From Cryphonectria parasitica EP155 (lineage: Eukaryota > Ascomycota > Sordariomycetes > Diaporthales > Cryphonectriaceae): a DNA stretch of 64,000 nt. The notes beneath the pieces were generated by a model. It was given only the letters and a program-made list of their open reading frames with translations. It did not search any database and was not told the DNA's origin. Location: the NCBI RefSeq assembly GCF_011745365.1, contig NW_024468910.1:496001-560000 (forward strand), read 5' to 3'. The translations under genes were made by a program, and so were the position numbers. This document shows positions 8,690 through 21,250 of the stretch, piece by piece. Position 1 is the first letter of the stretch. Every line of letters begins with the position of its first letter.

Positions 8690-11600
8690 GTGCTGGTTTC
8701 TTTCTTTTTCCAATACTCAGCTACTTTCTCCTGAGCGTTCTTAATGTTCTTCTGTGGTTCCTATGAATTTTCGCTTGCTGGGTAATCTTTCCATTTGATG
8801 AGGTATTCCCTTGTGCTGTTTATGCTTCTGTATCTGAAAATCCTTTCCATCTCATACTCTGGTTCGTTGTTTTCTACTTCTGCTGCATTATCCATTAGTA
8901 TTTCCTATGCTGCTAGTTCTAGTAATGAGATGTGAAAGACTGAATGTATTCTTATTCTATAAGATAATGCTAACTTATAATTAACTGAGGAAATTTGTTA
9001 TAAGATTTTGAATAATCCCAGCTTCTTATGATCGAGTTTACTGCTAAGTTTTGTTATTTTGATGTTTTTTCGAAGTAGGTAGATCTTATCTTCCTTCTGT
9101 AGGATTAGTTTCTCAATTCTTTTGGAGTTTGCATACTGTATTATTCGTTTCTGAATGAATTGTAATTCTAATTGGAGTTCTTTCTGAACTTTCTTAATCT
9201 TCTTAATTCTTTTATCTGCAGCTTCTGCATCTGCTTCTAGCAGTACTTCATAATAAGCTATTGGATTGTATTTATAGAGTATAAAGAATAGTAATTTCTT
9301 TATTATGCTTGTATTTGCGCTATTATAAGCAAATTGTATAAGGAGCAACAGATTAATCTAGTTGTTCTATTTCTGATTAATATAGTATCGAAGATATTGT
9401 TTAATAATCTAATTCATTCTTTTTATCTGTTTATATATTTGCAGATAAAATGCTGTAAATATTCTATAGTATGTTTCGAGTTATTTCATAAGTGAAGTTC
9501 AAAACTTCGAATTGAACTTCCTATTCCTATTGGAAATCACTTCTTCTGATATGCTATAGTTAGCAATAATCATTCTGAGAAATATATATGCAAGTTCTTC
9601 TGCTGTACTGCTTTCCTTATAGAGAAGAAAGTAAGCATACTTGCTTAGTTTGCAAATTATTACTAGAATGCTATTATATTGCATCTTAATTAAGAGTTCT
9701 TATAAGAGAAATAGCTTAGTAATAAAGTTTAGACTAATAGATTATTAAATAGTTATAGATACTAGTAAGAAATGCAGTAGTTTGTAAAGCTTGTATCTTT
9801 CTGCTTTATTCTTCTTGTAGCTATTGCATTGTTGTAGAATATTCTTAATTCTTTTCCTAAGATCTAGTAAGCTTTAGTATTTTTTGATATATTTATAGGT
9901 TGCTCTGATTCTCTAATATCTGTATGCTGGCGCATTATGTACATTCTTGATATAGTTGTCTTGTTTATCTGAAGTTATTAATTCTGAATTCTTTTCCGAA
10001 GATCCAATTCTGAAGGCAGCGTTCAGTTCTCTGTATGCATTGATGAGATTTCCTGACTCATCTTAAGCGAAGATATTCTATATGTTCGAGAAATCTGTAT
10101 CTTAATAGTCTGATTATCTGCTAAGAGCATCTGCTTATCCGTTTTCTGAGCTTTTGCAATATATAATTCTGAAGTTGAATTGTAAGAGGAACTCTGCTTA
10201 TCTAACTTATTGCTTGTTCAAGACTTTGATTATTATAAATATAATTAGATTCTTGTGATCTGAGTGAACTATAATCGAGTATTGTATACTGATGAGATAG
10301 TATTGCTATTCCTTGAAAGCTTTCACTATTGCTATAAGTTCCTGATCAGGAATTCTGTAGTTGATTTCTGAGCTGTTTAACTTCTTTAAGAAGTTGCTTA
10401 TAATTCTTAGATACTCTTGATCATCTTGCTGATTAAGTTGTTCTCTGAGTATATATTCTAATGCATTAGTTTCAACTTCAAAAGGTTTATAAGAGTCTGC
10501 TTTATACAGAATTGGTTCTGAGGTGATGTATTTGATGATCTTATCGAAAGCTTCTTATATCTTAGAAGTTTATTCGAAGAATTAATTCTTTTTAGTAAGA
10601 TTCGTAAGAGGATATGCAATTCAGCTGTAGTTTCTAATGAACTATCTATAGAAGTTAATATATTCAAGAAAAGATCTAATATTTCTAATATTTCTGAAGA
10701 TTGGCTAATTCCTAACAGCTTCTATCTTATTCTTCTGTAGCTTAATATATTCTAGCTTGATTGTAAATCCGAAATAGTTAACTTTTTATATATAAAAATG
10801 ATTCTTTGCAGATTTCACAAGGAGTTTTGCATCTTAAAGCATCTGCAATACTATTTCCATGTATTTCTTATATTCTTTCAGTATTCGGAAGTAAATAAGA
10901 ATATTGTTGAGGTAAGCAATGATAAACTGATTCAGATGCTTGCATAGAATATGATTGATCATTTCCTGGAACGAAGCTGGGGCATTTGTTAGACTAAAGA
11001 GCATAATCAAATATTCATAGTGTTTATAGCGTATTCTGAAAGCAGTTTTCCATTCTTTTCTTTTCTTTACTCTAATCAAATTATAAGCTTCTTTTAGATC
11101 TAGAACTATAAACTACTATATTCCTTACAGCTTATCTCATAGTTTCTTGATGAGTAGTAATAGATATTGGTTCTTAATTGTAATATTATTAAATTATCTG
11201 TAATCAATATATAGTCTAAGCTTGCTATTTTTCTTAAGTATAAACAGAATAAGATATTCTGCTGATAATTGCAATGATTATATATATTCTTTCTTGAGAT
11301 TCTCATCGAGATACTCCCTGAGTGCCTCTAGTTGTGCCTTATCTAGGCTGTAGATAAGGAAGAATTTGGGCTGTTTTTCTTCTTGTAGTAGGATCTTGTA
11401 ATTGTATAAGCTGTATTCTGATAATTCTGTATCCAATTCTTTCTGAAATAGTTTCTTAAACTTGTGATATTCCTGTAGTATGCTTGCAAGTGTTAGTTCT
11501 GGTTCTTATGCTGTTTCTGCTATCTGGAGGAACAGTAGGTACTGCTGAGCGTGCTTCTTTTCTGATGGCGTTTTTAAGAGCTTTAAGCGTTCGCTTCGGG

Positions 11601-12330
11601 CCGGATCGAGCGCTCGAGAGCCTGGTTTCGAAGTTTTTCCTGTATGAACCCACAATCCACATTTTGAAGTTTTTTCTTATCGCTCCGGAGCGGACTAACT
11701 TGCTGAGGGCCTTGCTTCCGTTGTTTTGCTAACCTGCTAGCGCCCTAGCACTATTTGAGTTCGCTTGTTACTAGGTTCTTCTCCTTGAACTGCCAGCCTT
11801 GCTAACTTGGAAGTATATGTGAAGCTGTATAAAGCTTCTTTTCCTGAGTATTCTTCAACCACTAGCTTCGATCCTGCATCATTGATTGTAACTATCTCTC
11901 TGGATACAGCTTGTTCTCATGAGAGCTAGCTAGTAGTCCAATCGATTTGAGGATTGTATTCCTTGAGCTATAGAAGTTCTATAATCAGCTTATACTATAC
12001 TATATTCATAATATCAAAAGAAGCTCTGATTATATATTCTTAGATTAAGATAAATAGATAATCAGTTTTCTTATTGATTACTCCTTGGTTGTATGCAACA
12101 GATTGTTTTTCCATAATGCTGAGAATATATAGTTGCTTCTTCCATTTCCATTGTAGTTATGCCTGATTGATAATATATGGAAATATGAAGTTTCCCTAAG
12201 CGCTACTATTCAATAGTGCGCTATACTTATGCTTTTGAATATATATATCAAACTTAATGTAAGCATAGTTTATTCTGAAAGCTTCACATAGGAATCATTC
12301 TAGTTCGATCATCTGCAGTTCCTTTACAAG
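8686..12330 (-). pseudogene. Gypsy A pol (PR-RT-RNase H-IN-chromodomain), RIP-broken
   Basis: Reading leftward: protease near 12160-12240, RT near 11430-10750 (the active-site block reads IAYLNNILIY for IAYLDDILIY), RNase H near 10500-10080, integrase near 10050-9000, and a chromodomain ending at the TAG 8688-8686. Many TAA/TAG/TGA codons break the frame. Domain limits are estimated from motifs shared with E1. Confidence 0.8.
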
Positions 12331-12503
12331 CAATCTTATTCTTTTGAAGTTATCAAGAGCTGCTTATTCTTTTAAGCCTGCTTCGCTGCTTCTTAAGCGA
12401 GTTTCTTAGCTTGCTTCTGCTCATATCGTTATTATTTCTAATCTTTCCTCTGTTGATGCCAGTTGCAAATCTTATTATTAATATGAATCGTACAAAGCAT
12501 TAT
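12331..12503 (-). pseudogene. Gypsy A gag-protease linker fragment, cut by gypsy B
   Basis: Matches 43600-43800 of E1 in reverse; it joins the sequence that resumes at 23935 after the ATTAT duplication. Confidence 0.7.
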
Positions 12504-12970
12504 TGTAATGAGCACTGCAGCAATCCGAAGATTCCTAAGTACACGAAGGGGGTTTATGCTAACAAGAGCAGTGTCAAAGTGCCAAGTCCTTGAATACGGA
12601 ACCGTACAAGTCTCAGTAAGCGATGCAAGTGTTCACTGCCTTTGGGGCTATCAGAGTAGAGAGTAATCTGATACTTAGATTAACAACTAAAGAGCTATAT
12701 ACGAGATCTATCTGATGGGAATAAACGTATCCTTATATATCCAGCTCTTCAGTCCTGTTGGTAGTGTTGATTATTGGATCCCTTGGATCACCTGGATGAT
12801 CCAACTAATCCGGATCACCATGAATCAGCTACCAATCCATCCTGATCCTGTAATCCTAATCCTTGCTTATATAAGTCTTAGTTCTGGAGATGTTGAATCC
12901 TTCTCTGTCTTTCCGAACAGTTGTTCCGAGTATCCTAGCTGGAAATCTGTATGTTGGATGGATTATAACA
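12504..12970 (-). repeat. Gypsy B 3' LTR (467 bp)
   Basis: Same ends as the other family LTRs. U3 has a GGATCACC...GGTGATCC-type segment not found in A or E3. Length equals the 5' LTR at 23468-23934. Confidence 0.92.
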
Positions 12971-13062
12971 TCATCTCCCTCCTATCGATCGTTATTCCTA
13001 ACGATCTTCCGTAAGTATTCTGGCAAGTTATTTGCATACATGATCATGCTTTTCTAATCGAG

Positions 13063-13712
13063 ATGTTGAACAAAATCAACAAATCGCATTCTAGTCGTTC
13101 GGTAAAAACTCAAGAGCATTATCGTCTTGCTAAGCTTATTTCTGCTTTTGGCATTGAAATGCCTGCTTATGCTTATTGTTAGGAGATGGGAGCTTTCTGT
13201 TGTTTCGCTGAAAACTCTTTTCGTTGTAGGAAGTATATTTCTCTGAGTTAAAGCTGTAATACTAGTTGTTTCTCAGCCTCTGCTGATTAGTTTCTTCATT
13301 TCTTAGTGTTCTCCGTGATTACTGATTTTCTCTTTTAGCAGGGCGTTTGATTCGTAAAAAGCACAAGGTTTTGAGCGAGGAAGCTGAAGCAGAGTCGGCA
13401 AACGCTGCTGCCCTACAAGCCTTGCTAGCATTGCAAGCTCGTCTTGATCGTGCACGGAAACAGCGAAAGTTGTTAAAGGAACATGCTGCAGAAATGATTC
13501 GTTGTGGCTTCAATTCCTTGAAGGGGTTTGCTGATGAGGAGGATCGTAGTCTTCATGAAGAGAAGATTCGTCTGATGTTTCAGGAACATCTTGAGATTAT
13601 CGACTGGAGTTCCTTGGATTTGGGAGGTTCTGTAATAGATTAGTTGAGCTTTCTGAAGAGTGAGGTTCCCGAAGCTTCTGGATCTCGGTCCGGGGCGGAG
13701 CGATCGTCTTAG
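13063..13712 (+). pseudogene. Antisense gene of gypsy B (type III), intron-containing
   Basis: Exon 1 13063-13285 (223 nt) and exon 2 13339-13712 (374 nt) give 199 codons in one frame when a 53-bp intron is removed. The acceptor is CTTTTAG at 13338. The donor reads G|ATTAGT where E1 has T|GTAAGT, so a G-to-A change has destroyed it. Exon 1 has the basic N-terminus and a Cys-rich block; exon 2 has a long coiled coil and an acidic tail with DWSSLDLGGS. Three in-frame stops fit RIP. TAG 13710-13712 overlaps the pol TAA 13711-13709. Intron phase (1) and position match E1. Confidence 0.68.
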
Positions 13713-14634
13713 ATACTAGTTTCCTTTCTTTTTCAATACTCAGCTACTCTTTCTTAAGCATTCTTAACGTTTTTCTGTAGTTCTCATGAATTTTCGCTTG
13801 CTGGATAACCTTTTCATTTAACAAGATATTCCCTTGTATTGTCTGTGCCTCTGTGCCTGAGGATCTTCTTTACCTCATACTCTGGTTCATTGTTTTCTAC
13901 TTCCGCTGTATTATCTATTGATATTTCCTGTACTGCTGGTTCCAGCAATGAAATGTGGAAAACTGAGTATATTCTCATCCCATGAGATAATACTAACTTG
14001 TAATTAACTGGAGAAATCCGCTACAAGATTTTGAATGATCCTAACTTCTTATAGTCGAGTTTGTTGCTGGATCTGGTTGTTTTGATGTTTTTTCGAAGTA
14101 GGTAGGCTTTATCTTCCTTCTGTAGGATTGATCTCTCAATTCTTTTGGAGTTTGCATACCGCATTATTCGTTCTTGAACGAATTGTAATTCTAATCAGAG
14201 TTCCTTCTGAACTTTCTTGATCTTTTTAATCCTTTTATCCGCAGCTTCTGCATCTGCTCCTAGCAATGCTTCGTAGTAAGTTGTTGGATTATATTCATAG
14301 AGTACGAAGAATAGTGATTTCTTTATCGTGTTTGTATCTGCGCTATTATAAGTGAACTGTACAAGAAGCAACAGATTAATCCAGTTATTCTATTCCTGAT
14401 TAATATAGTATCGAAGGTATTGTTTAACAATCTGATTCATTCTTTCTATCTGTTTATCTATTTGCAGATGGAATGCTGTAAATATTCTGTAATGTATTCC
14501 GAGCTGTTTCATAAGTGAAGTTCAAAACTTCGAGTTGAACTTTCTATCTCTGTTGGAGATTACTTCTTCTGATATGCTATGGTTAGCAATAATTGTTCTG
14601 AGAAATGTGTATGCAAGTTCTTCTGCTGTACTGC
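13709..14634 (-). pseudogene. Gypsy B pol 3' part: integrase C-terminal half and chromodomain
   Basis: Minus-strand match to E1 46530-47427. It is cut at 14634 by element D; the rest of pol continues from 18596. Confidence 0.75.
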
Positions 14635-14953
14635 TGTTGTGGTGGCCAGGGTGGTAGTCCGTGGGACATGGAGTACAGTGGGTCAAGGGTCCTCATACAT
14701 ATAAAGGATACCACCCACTTTTCAAATTCTTTAGCTATAAGCAACAATGAAGCATCCTTTCTCTTCTTTTCAATTTTGAACCCTTTGGACAGGTCTAAGA
14801 CAGGTTTTTCACCCTGTTCTTGCGCCCGTGTGGCCTTAGTTTGCTGTCCTCATCTGTACAGGCACGCTTGGGTTGCATGAGCCCTTGCCCATTGCTTCGG
14901 CAGCTGTTTGTCCCTCTTTCTTTCGAGGGCGACGGCGCCCTAGTTCTGGTTCA
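14635..14953 (+). repeat. Element D left LTR (319 bp)
   Basis: Starts TGTTGTGGTGGCC and ends TCTGGTTCA. A TATA-like ACATATAAAGG lies about 60 bp in. Identical to 18273-18591. Confidence 0.92.
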
Positions 14954-14954
14954 A

Positions 14955-14971
14955 TGGTGCGGTGAGTGTGG
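14955..14971 (+). other. Element D candidate primer-binding site
   Basis: TGGTGCGGTGAGTGTGG begins one base after the LTR. TGG is what a tRNA 3' CCA end would pair with. The tRNA is not identified. Confidence 0.45.
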
Positions 14972-15130
14972 ACTTAGCTGTTCAGGCTGGTAGCTCAGGG
15001 CTGTTTGCGTCACAGTTCGTGAGGATCAGTAAGAGCAGCAAGTTTACCCTATGGACGGGCGCACTCTTTTTCCCTGCTGAGCTCTTTTATTTTCCTTTAT
15101 CTATCACGCTTACACGACAGGCTGTGCATC

Positions 15131-16738
15131 ATGTCTGAACTCTGGGTCATGCCTGAGACCTCTCGTAAAGGGGAGATGGGTGGACAGAGAAGGAGTGGTG
15201 TGAGTTCTGGTCGTGAGCTGGTGAACGATGCGTTGAGCCCGCAGGCCAATATTACGAAGAAACGAATTCCTTTTTCCAACATTTCCCACATCAATCAACG
15301 ATCCTACACAGAAGCTGATACAGCTCAGACCTGTACAGGCTGCGGCGGAAAGTTTAACCATGTCGGATGTGGGTCCATGGTTAAATTACAGAGTGGGATG
15401 CTTTTGGTGGATGGTACTCTGTGGAGAAAAGTGGCATGGTTAACAAGGTCTGTGCTCCTTGCGATGGTCCGATCAGCACGCTCTACCTGGACACGTCTGG
15501 CCACATTGATCCTTTGGATCAAAAGCTTGCTGGTTGCATTATCCCAAAAGCGAAGGATACAGGGAGGTGAAGATGAGGAACTGTCAGTGCACACGAGGAA
15601 TAGAGGTTGAGGATTACGACGACATCATCCGATGTCGAACTTTAATCAACGCCTTACACCTGGTCAGAAATGCCTCCATTGGTTAGCAGGACTATTGATA
15701 AAGGAAATCCCAGTGCAGCACAGAACAGCTAACTCAATCTCTTGTTGTTCATCACAAGACAGACCTCATGCACGCTCCACTCACAGACTGAACCTCCCTC
15801 AAGCACCTGAACCCCCTCAACCTCCACAGTATTGTCTTCCGCAGGATACGGAAGGCATTCCGGCTGTGGCGCCCTCAACTCAAGGATCTCGAACCAGAAA
15901 GCTAAAGAAACATCGAGGGAAGCGACAACCAGGAAAAAGGATAGCTTCTTCATCTGACAAGTCTCCTGACCCAACCCCGAGCTCGTTTGGTTCCTCTGCG
16001 AGTGGACAGTATGGATCTAACTTCCGGTTCCCTTCCCATAGCGAACTCGCTGGTGGCAGCTTGACACTGTTTTCTCGGATGGAAGTCTCATTATGGCTGA
16101 AGCGTTTCGACTGGTGGCGTTAAATCAAAGGCATTGACGACACTCAGGCGCTCAACTTTATGAAAGGCTTCTGTTCAGATGCAGTTGTTGCTGGGAAAGT
16201 AGAGAGATATACTACGAGTGCCAAGACATGGGGCGAACAGAAGGACTGACTGTTGGTTGCATATCAGCCCTGGGATCATCTCCAAGCATACACACCTGAG
16301 CAGGAGCGGCTGAACATCATCAACAACCGTTTCATTACTGATGCTGCGAGCTTGTAGTCATTCGTTGTTGACTATAACAACGCTCTTACCCGTCTCAAGA
16401 TCAGGGATACTCAGCCTATTGCTGAGGCTTGGATGAAACTCCTCTCGACTTGGATCAAGCGTCTTCGAGCTGACCACGGTATTACCGCTGAGAAGGAGGA
16501 GACTCAAGACTAGCTTGCATCTGGCGCTGCAAATCCTCAACTCCATCAGCAGGCGCAATTCCAAGCTCCTTTGGTGCCACCACCTCAACCGATTCCTGAC
16601 CAGGCGCGACCTGTGCTTGTTTCTCAGCCGACTCATGGTTTCCCCAATCACCCGCCAGCTCAGGTTGGGCAAACTGGGGGGACCATTGCACTACCAACCT
16701 CCTCAGCACTCAACCGGCGAATGGCAAGGCCAGCCTGA
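15131..16738 (+). pseudogene. Element D gag-like frame with five in-frame stops
   Basis: One frame from 15131 to TGA near 16738, broken at about 15608 (TGA), 16121 (TAA), 16247 (TGA), 16356 (TAG) and 16512 (TAG). The N-terminal part has CTGCGGKFNHVGC, a CxxC/CxxxxxxC-type zinc motif. A low-complexity Pro/Gln/Ser linker follows. The 16080-16500 part (LWLKRFDWW..., KTWGEQKD, LLVAYQPWD) resembles the helical capsid region of LTR-element Gag. The stops could derive from CAA, TGG, CGA or CAG by single transitions. Identical LTRs around a broken gag imply that the copy moved using proteins supplied in trans. The family is not recognised. Confidence 0.55.
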
Positions 16739-18260
16739 AGCAACTAAACAGATCCTGAAGCCCGAATCTGTCCAGAAGCCCGAGCAGGGGTTGAACCACT
16801 TGGCATCTCTGATGGAGCAACTTCGCATCGATCAGATTGCAATGGCTCACTCTTTGAGACTGCAATCTGAGACTCTCAGACAAACCCGGGATGTCTCATA
16901 CGATCAGACCAAGGCTCTGCGGGAGATCTCACAGCTGATCAGGCGCCCCCAAACCATCTCTGCAAGGAATCCCCTTCAAGGGAGCACAAACTCTTTGCAG
17001 ATGAGCACTGCTTATGCGAGCTCCTTGGCGGGGTGAACCAGACAACAACACCCTCGAGGTTCGGGAGATGGACATGAGCGACGACACTACATTCTGGGTC
17101 CCAGATATCATTGGCCATGATCCTATACCTGGTCAACCAAGTCCAAACCCAGGAGACATAGATCTGACAACCGAGACCGATGATAATGTCAGGGAAGAAA
17201 ATAATGGTGGAGACGACGGACGTCTTACACGGGCAAGGGAGAAAGAGAAGCGAGAACAGGAGAAAGCGGATAGAAGCGGGATGTTTATAACAATTCCGAC
17301 CAAGTCTGCCTTCTTGGCTCGTGGGGGAGGCTGATTTCTTTCTATCCATATTTCCTTTGGTTCGCAAAACACGTTTTCCTTTTGTCTTTCCTATGTTATC
17401 TCGTGTGTTTTGCTGGGGGAGGAGGGACGAAGTGTCGTCTGCTACCACCCACTACAGAATACTATAAAATCACCCAAATTTTAAAAGCACCCGGTACAGA
17501 GCATGTTGACCAGCTCTGAGACCATTTCACTATGAAGACCGCAGCTGCAGAAACGCAATGTATTGGAATGCAAGGCATGAAAATGCAAAGCGTTGAAGAA
17601 CGCCGCAACCTAAAAGAACTCCTTCCGACCCCTATGCCAGCTCATCTCGAAGATCGCCAGCCGGTCCAGGAGCAACAATCCAGCTGTCAATGCAGCAAAC
17701 GGCCAGGCCTGGTCAGACTACTGATGTTCCATTGCACCGAAGATTGAGAAGCAGCAATATCATGCGTTCTAATCTTCCTGACAGACCTCGGCAACCTCAT
17801 GTGCCTTTGTGGAGTGAGCTCCATAGTCTTGCTCCTGTCAGACCCTCAGTAGGTCTTGAGAATTGGACAGGATTCGAGCATGCTATCAGGATGGATGTGT
17901 GGAGAGCAGACTGTGAAAGGATTGAACGGACGGTGGTTCAGAATAGAGAGAGGGCCACTGCTACTGCTGCTGCCCGGGCGGAGTTCGAGAACAGACAGGG
18001 ACGAAGGGAAGGTCGACATTAGGATGTATCCAGATTGCGCCCGCGCTGCAAACAGATCATGGGCGGATATTGGTAATACTGCGTTGACTTGAGTGAGGAC
18101 TCAGACAATCAAACTGGGTGCAGAGGTCGGATTGCGAAATGGTTTGGGTTGCAGTGCTTCCTTCGACAGCTTGCGATGGATTCTTTAGTTCTTTCTTTTC
18201 CTTTCTATCTGACCAGACCTGGCACACCATTGGACTTGTCGCAACTTTGGAAGAAAGTTG
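16739..18260 (+). other. Element D interior without recognisable genes
   Basis: Open stretches at 17014-17334 and 17690-18022 have low-complexity Glu/Arg/Gln composition. A second purine-rich GCTGGGGGAGGAGGGACG segment lies near 17410. No pol motif is found on either strand. Confidence 0.5.
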
Positions 18261-18270
18261 CTGGGGGAGG
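18261..18270 (+). other. Element D polypurine tract
   Basis: CTGGGGGAGG stands two bases before the right LTR, the expected place for the plus-strand primer. Confidence 0.6.
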
Positions 18271-18272
18271 AC

Positions 18273-18591
18273 TGTTGTGGTGGCCAGGGTGGTAGTCCGT
18301 GGGACATGGAGTACAGTGGGTCAAGGGTCCTCATACATATAAAGGATACCACCCACTTTTCAAATTCTTTAGCTATAAGCAACAATGAAGCATCCTTTCT
18401 CTTCTTTTCAATTTTGAACCCTTTGGACAGGTCTAAGACAGGTTTTTCACCCTGTTCTTGCGCCCGTGTGGCCTTAGTTTGCTGTCCTCATCTGTACAGG
18501 CACGCTTGGGTTGCATGAGCCCTTGCCCATTGCTTCGGCAGCTGTTTGTCCCTCTTTCTTTCGAGGGCGACGGCGCCCTAGTTCTGGTTCA
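18273..18591 (+). repeat. Element D right LTR (319 bp)
   Basis: Identical to the left LTR by eye. An open frame inside both (CGGQGGSPWDMEYSGS...) is just the LTR sequence and is not taken as a gene. Confidence 0.92.
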
Positions 18592-18595
18592 CTGC

Positions 18596-21250
18596 TTTCC
18601 TTATAGGAAAGAAAATAAGCATACTTGCTCAGTTTGCAAACTACTACTAGAATGCTATCATATTGCATCTTAGTTAAGGGTTCTTGTAAGAGAAATAGCT
18701 TGATAATGAAGTCTAGACTAATGGATTGCTAAATAGTTATAGATATTGATAGGGAGTGCAGTAGTTTATAAGGCTTATATCTTTCTGCTTTGTTTCTTTT
18801 GCAGCTATTGCATTATTGTAGGATATTCTTAATTCTTTTCCTAAAGCCTGATAGATTCCAGTATCTTTTGATGCATTCATAAGTTGCTCTAATTCTCTGG
18901 TATCCGTATACTGATGCATTGTATACATTTCTGATATAGTTATTTTATTCTTCTGGAGTTATTAATCCTGAATTCTTTCCCAAGAATTCTATTCTGAGAG
19001 CAGCATTCAATTCTCTGTATGCATTAACAAGATTTCCGGATTCATCTTGAGCGAAGATATTCTGCATATCCGAAGAATCTGCATCTTGATAATCTGATCT
19101 TTTGTTGAGAGCATCTGCTCGCTCGTTCTCCGAGCTTTTGCAGTGCACAATCTTGAAGTCGAACTGTAAGAGGAATTCTGCCCATCTGACTTATTACTTG
19201 TTCAAAATCTTAGTTGTTATAAATGTAGTTAGATTCTTATAATCCGAGTAAACTATGATCGAGCATTGTGCGCTAATGAGATAGTATTGCTACTTTTTGA
19301 AAGCTTTCACTATTGCTATGAGTTCCTAATCAGGGATTCTATAGTTGATTTCCAAGCTATTCAACTTTTTTAAGAAGTTGCTTATAATTCTTAGATGCCC
19401 TTGATTATCTCGCTAGCCAAGTTGTTCTCTGAGTGCATATCCTGATGCATTAGTCTTAACTTTAAAGAGTTTGTAAGGATTTGCTTTATACAGAATTAGT
19501 TCTGAAGTAATATACTTAATGATCTTATCAAAAGCTTCTTATGCCTTGGAGATTCATTCAAAGAGCTGCTCCTTTTTGATAAGATTTGTAAGAAGATGTG
19601 CAATCCAGCTGTAGTTCTTAATGAACTGCCTATAGAAGTTGATGTATTCGAGAAAAGATCTAATATCTCTAATATTTCTGGAAACTGGCTAATTCCTAAT
19701 AGCTTCCATCTTATCTTTCTGTAGCTTGATGCATTCTAGCTCGATTATGAATCCGAGATAGTTAACTTTTTGTATATGAAAGTGACTCTTTGCAGGTTTC
19801 ACAAGAAGTTTTGCATCTTAAAGCGTTTGCAACACTGTTTCCACATGCTTCTTATATTCTTTCAGTATTCGAGAGAAAATGAGAATATCATCGAGGTAAG
19901 CAATAACGAACTAATTCAGATGCTTGTATAGAATATGATTGATCATTTCCTGGAACGAAGCTGAGGCATTCGTTAGACCAAAGAGCATAACCAAATATTC
20001 GTAGTATTCATAGCATATTCTGAAAGCAGTTTTCCATTCTTCTTCTTTCTTTACTCTGATCAGATTATAAGCTCCTTTCAGATCCAGAACTGTGAACTAC
20101 TATACTCCTTGCAATCTATCTTGTAGTTCCTTAATGAGTAGCAACGGATATTAGTTCTTGATTGTAATATCATTGAGTTATCTGTAATCAATACATAGCT
20201 TGAGCTTGCTGTTTTTCTTAAGTACAAACAGAATAGAATATCCTGCTGATAATCGCAATAATCGTATATATCCCTTCTTAAGGTTCTCATCGAAGTACTC
20301 CCTAAATGCTTCTAGCTATATCTTGTCTAATCTGTAGATAAAGAAGAATTTAAGCTGTTTCCCTTCTTGTAGCGGGATCTTGTAGTCGTATGAGCCGTAT
20401 TCTAGCAATCCTGTATCCAATTCTTTCTGGAACAGTTTCTTGAACTTGTAATATTCTCGTAGTATGTTCGCGAGTGTTGGTTCTGGTCCCTGTGCTGTTT
20501 CTGCTACCTGGAGAAACAGTAGGTACCGTTGAGCGTGCTTCCTTTCTGATGGCGTTTTCGAGGGCCTTGAGCGTTCGCTCCGGGCCGGACCGAGCGCTCG
20601 AGAGCCTGATTTCGAGATTTTTCCCGTATAGTTCCACCATTCACATTCTGAAGCTTTTCCTTATCGCTCCGGGGCGGACCGACTTGCTGAGGATCTCGCT
20701 TCCGCTGTTTTGCTAACCTGTTAGCGCCCTGGCACTGTTTGGGTTCGCCTGTCACTAAGTCCTTCTCCTTGAACTGCCAGCCCTGCTGACTTGAAGGTAT
20801 GTAGGAAGTCGTATGAAGCCTCTTTTCCTGAGTATTCTTCAACCACTAGCTTCGATCCTGCGCCGCTGATTGCAACTATCTCTCTAGATACAGCTTGTTC
20901 CCATGAGAGCTGGCCAGTAGTCCAATCAATTCGAGAATTGTGCTCCTTGAGCTATGGAAATCCCATAATCAGCTCGTGCTGTACCATATCCGTAATATCA
21001 AAGGAAGCTCTGGTTACGCATCCTTGGATCAAAACAGATAGATAATCAGTTTCCTTATCGATTACTCCTTGGTTGTATGCAACAGATTGTTCTTTTACAG
21101 TACTGAGGGTATATAAGCATCTCTTCCATCTTCATTGTAGTTGTGCCTGATTAACGATATATGGGAATATAAAGTTCTTCTAAGCGCCACTGTTCAATAG
21201 TGCGCTGTATTTGTATTCTTGAATATATATATTGAACTTAATGTAAGTAT
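18596..21250 (-). pseudogene. Gypsy B pol 5' part: PR-RT-RNase H-IN N-terminal half
   Basis: Minus-strand homologue of E1 43850-46530. Integrase zinc region near 18850, RNase H end with ERADALNKRSD near 19100, and RT between about 20400 and 19750. Stops throughout are RIP-type. Confidence 0.78.

Larger units (their letters stand above)
14635..18591 (+). mobile_element. Element D: pol-less LTR retroelement (3957 bp)
   Basis: 319-bp LTRs at 14635-14953 and 18273-18591 look identical base for base. TG...CA ends are flanked by CTGC at 14631-14634 and 18592-18595, and the uninterrupted target sequence is seen in gypsy A near 9625. A primer-site-like TGG follows the left LTR and a purine tract precedes the right one. 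The interior holds a gag-like frame but no protease, RT, RNase H or integrase motif that I can find. It resembles a LARD or a gag-only non-autonomous element. Unlike its gypsy host, it is not RIP-saturated, so it is the youngest insertion in this nest. Confidence 0.88.

Noticed and set aside
14605..14880. 91-aa and 86-aa ORFs identical at 14605-14880 and 18258-18518
   Set aside because: They are the LTR of element D read through into flanks; identity is due to the repeat, not a gene pair.
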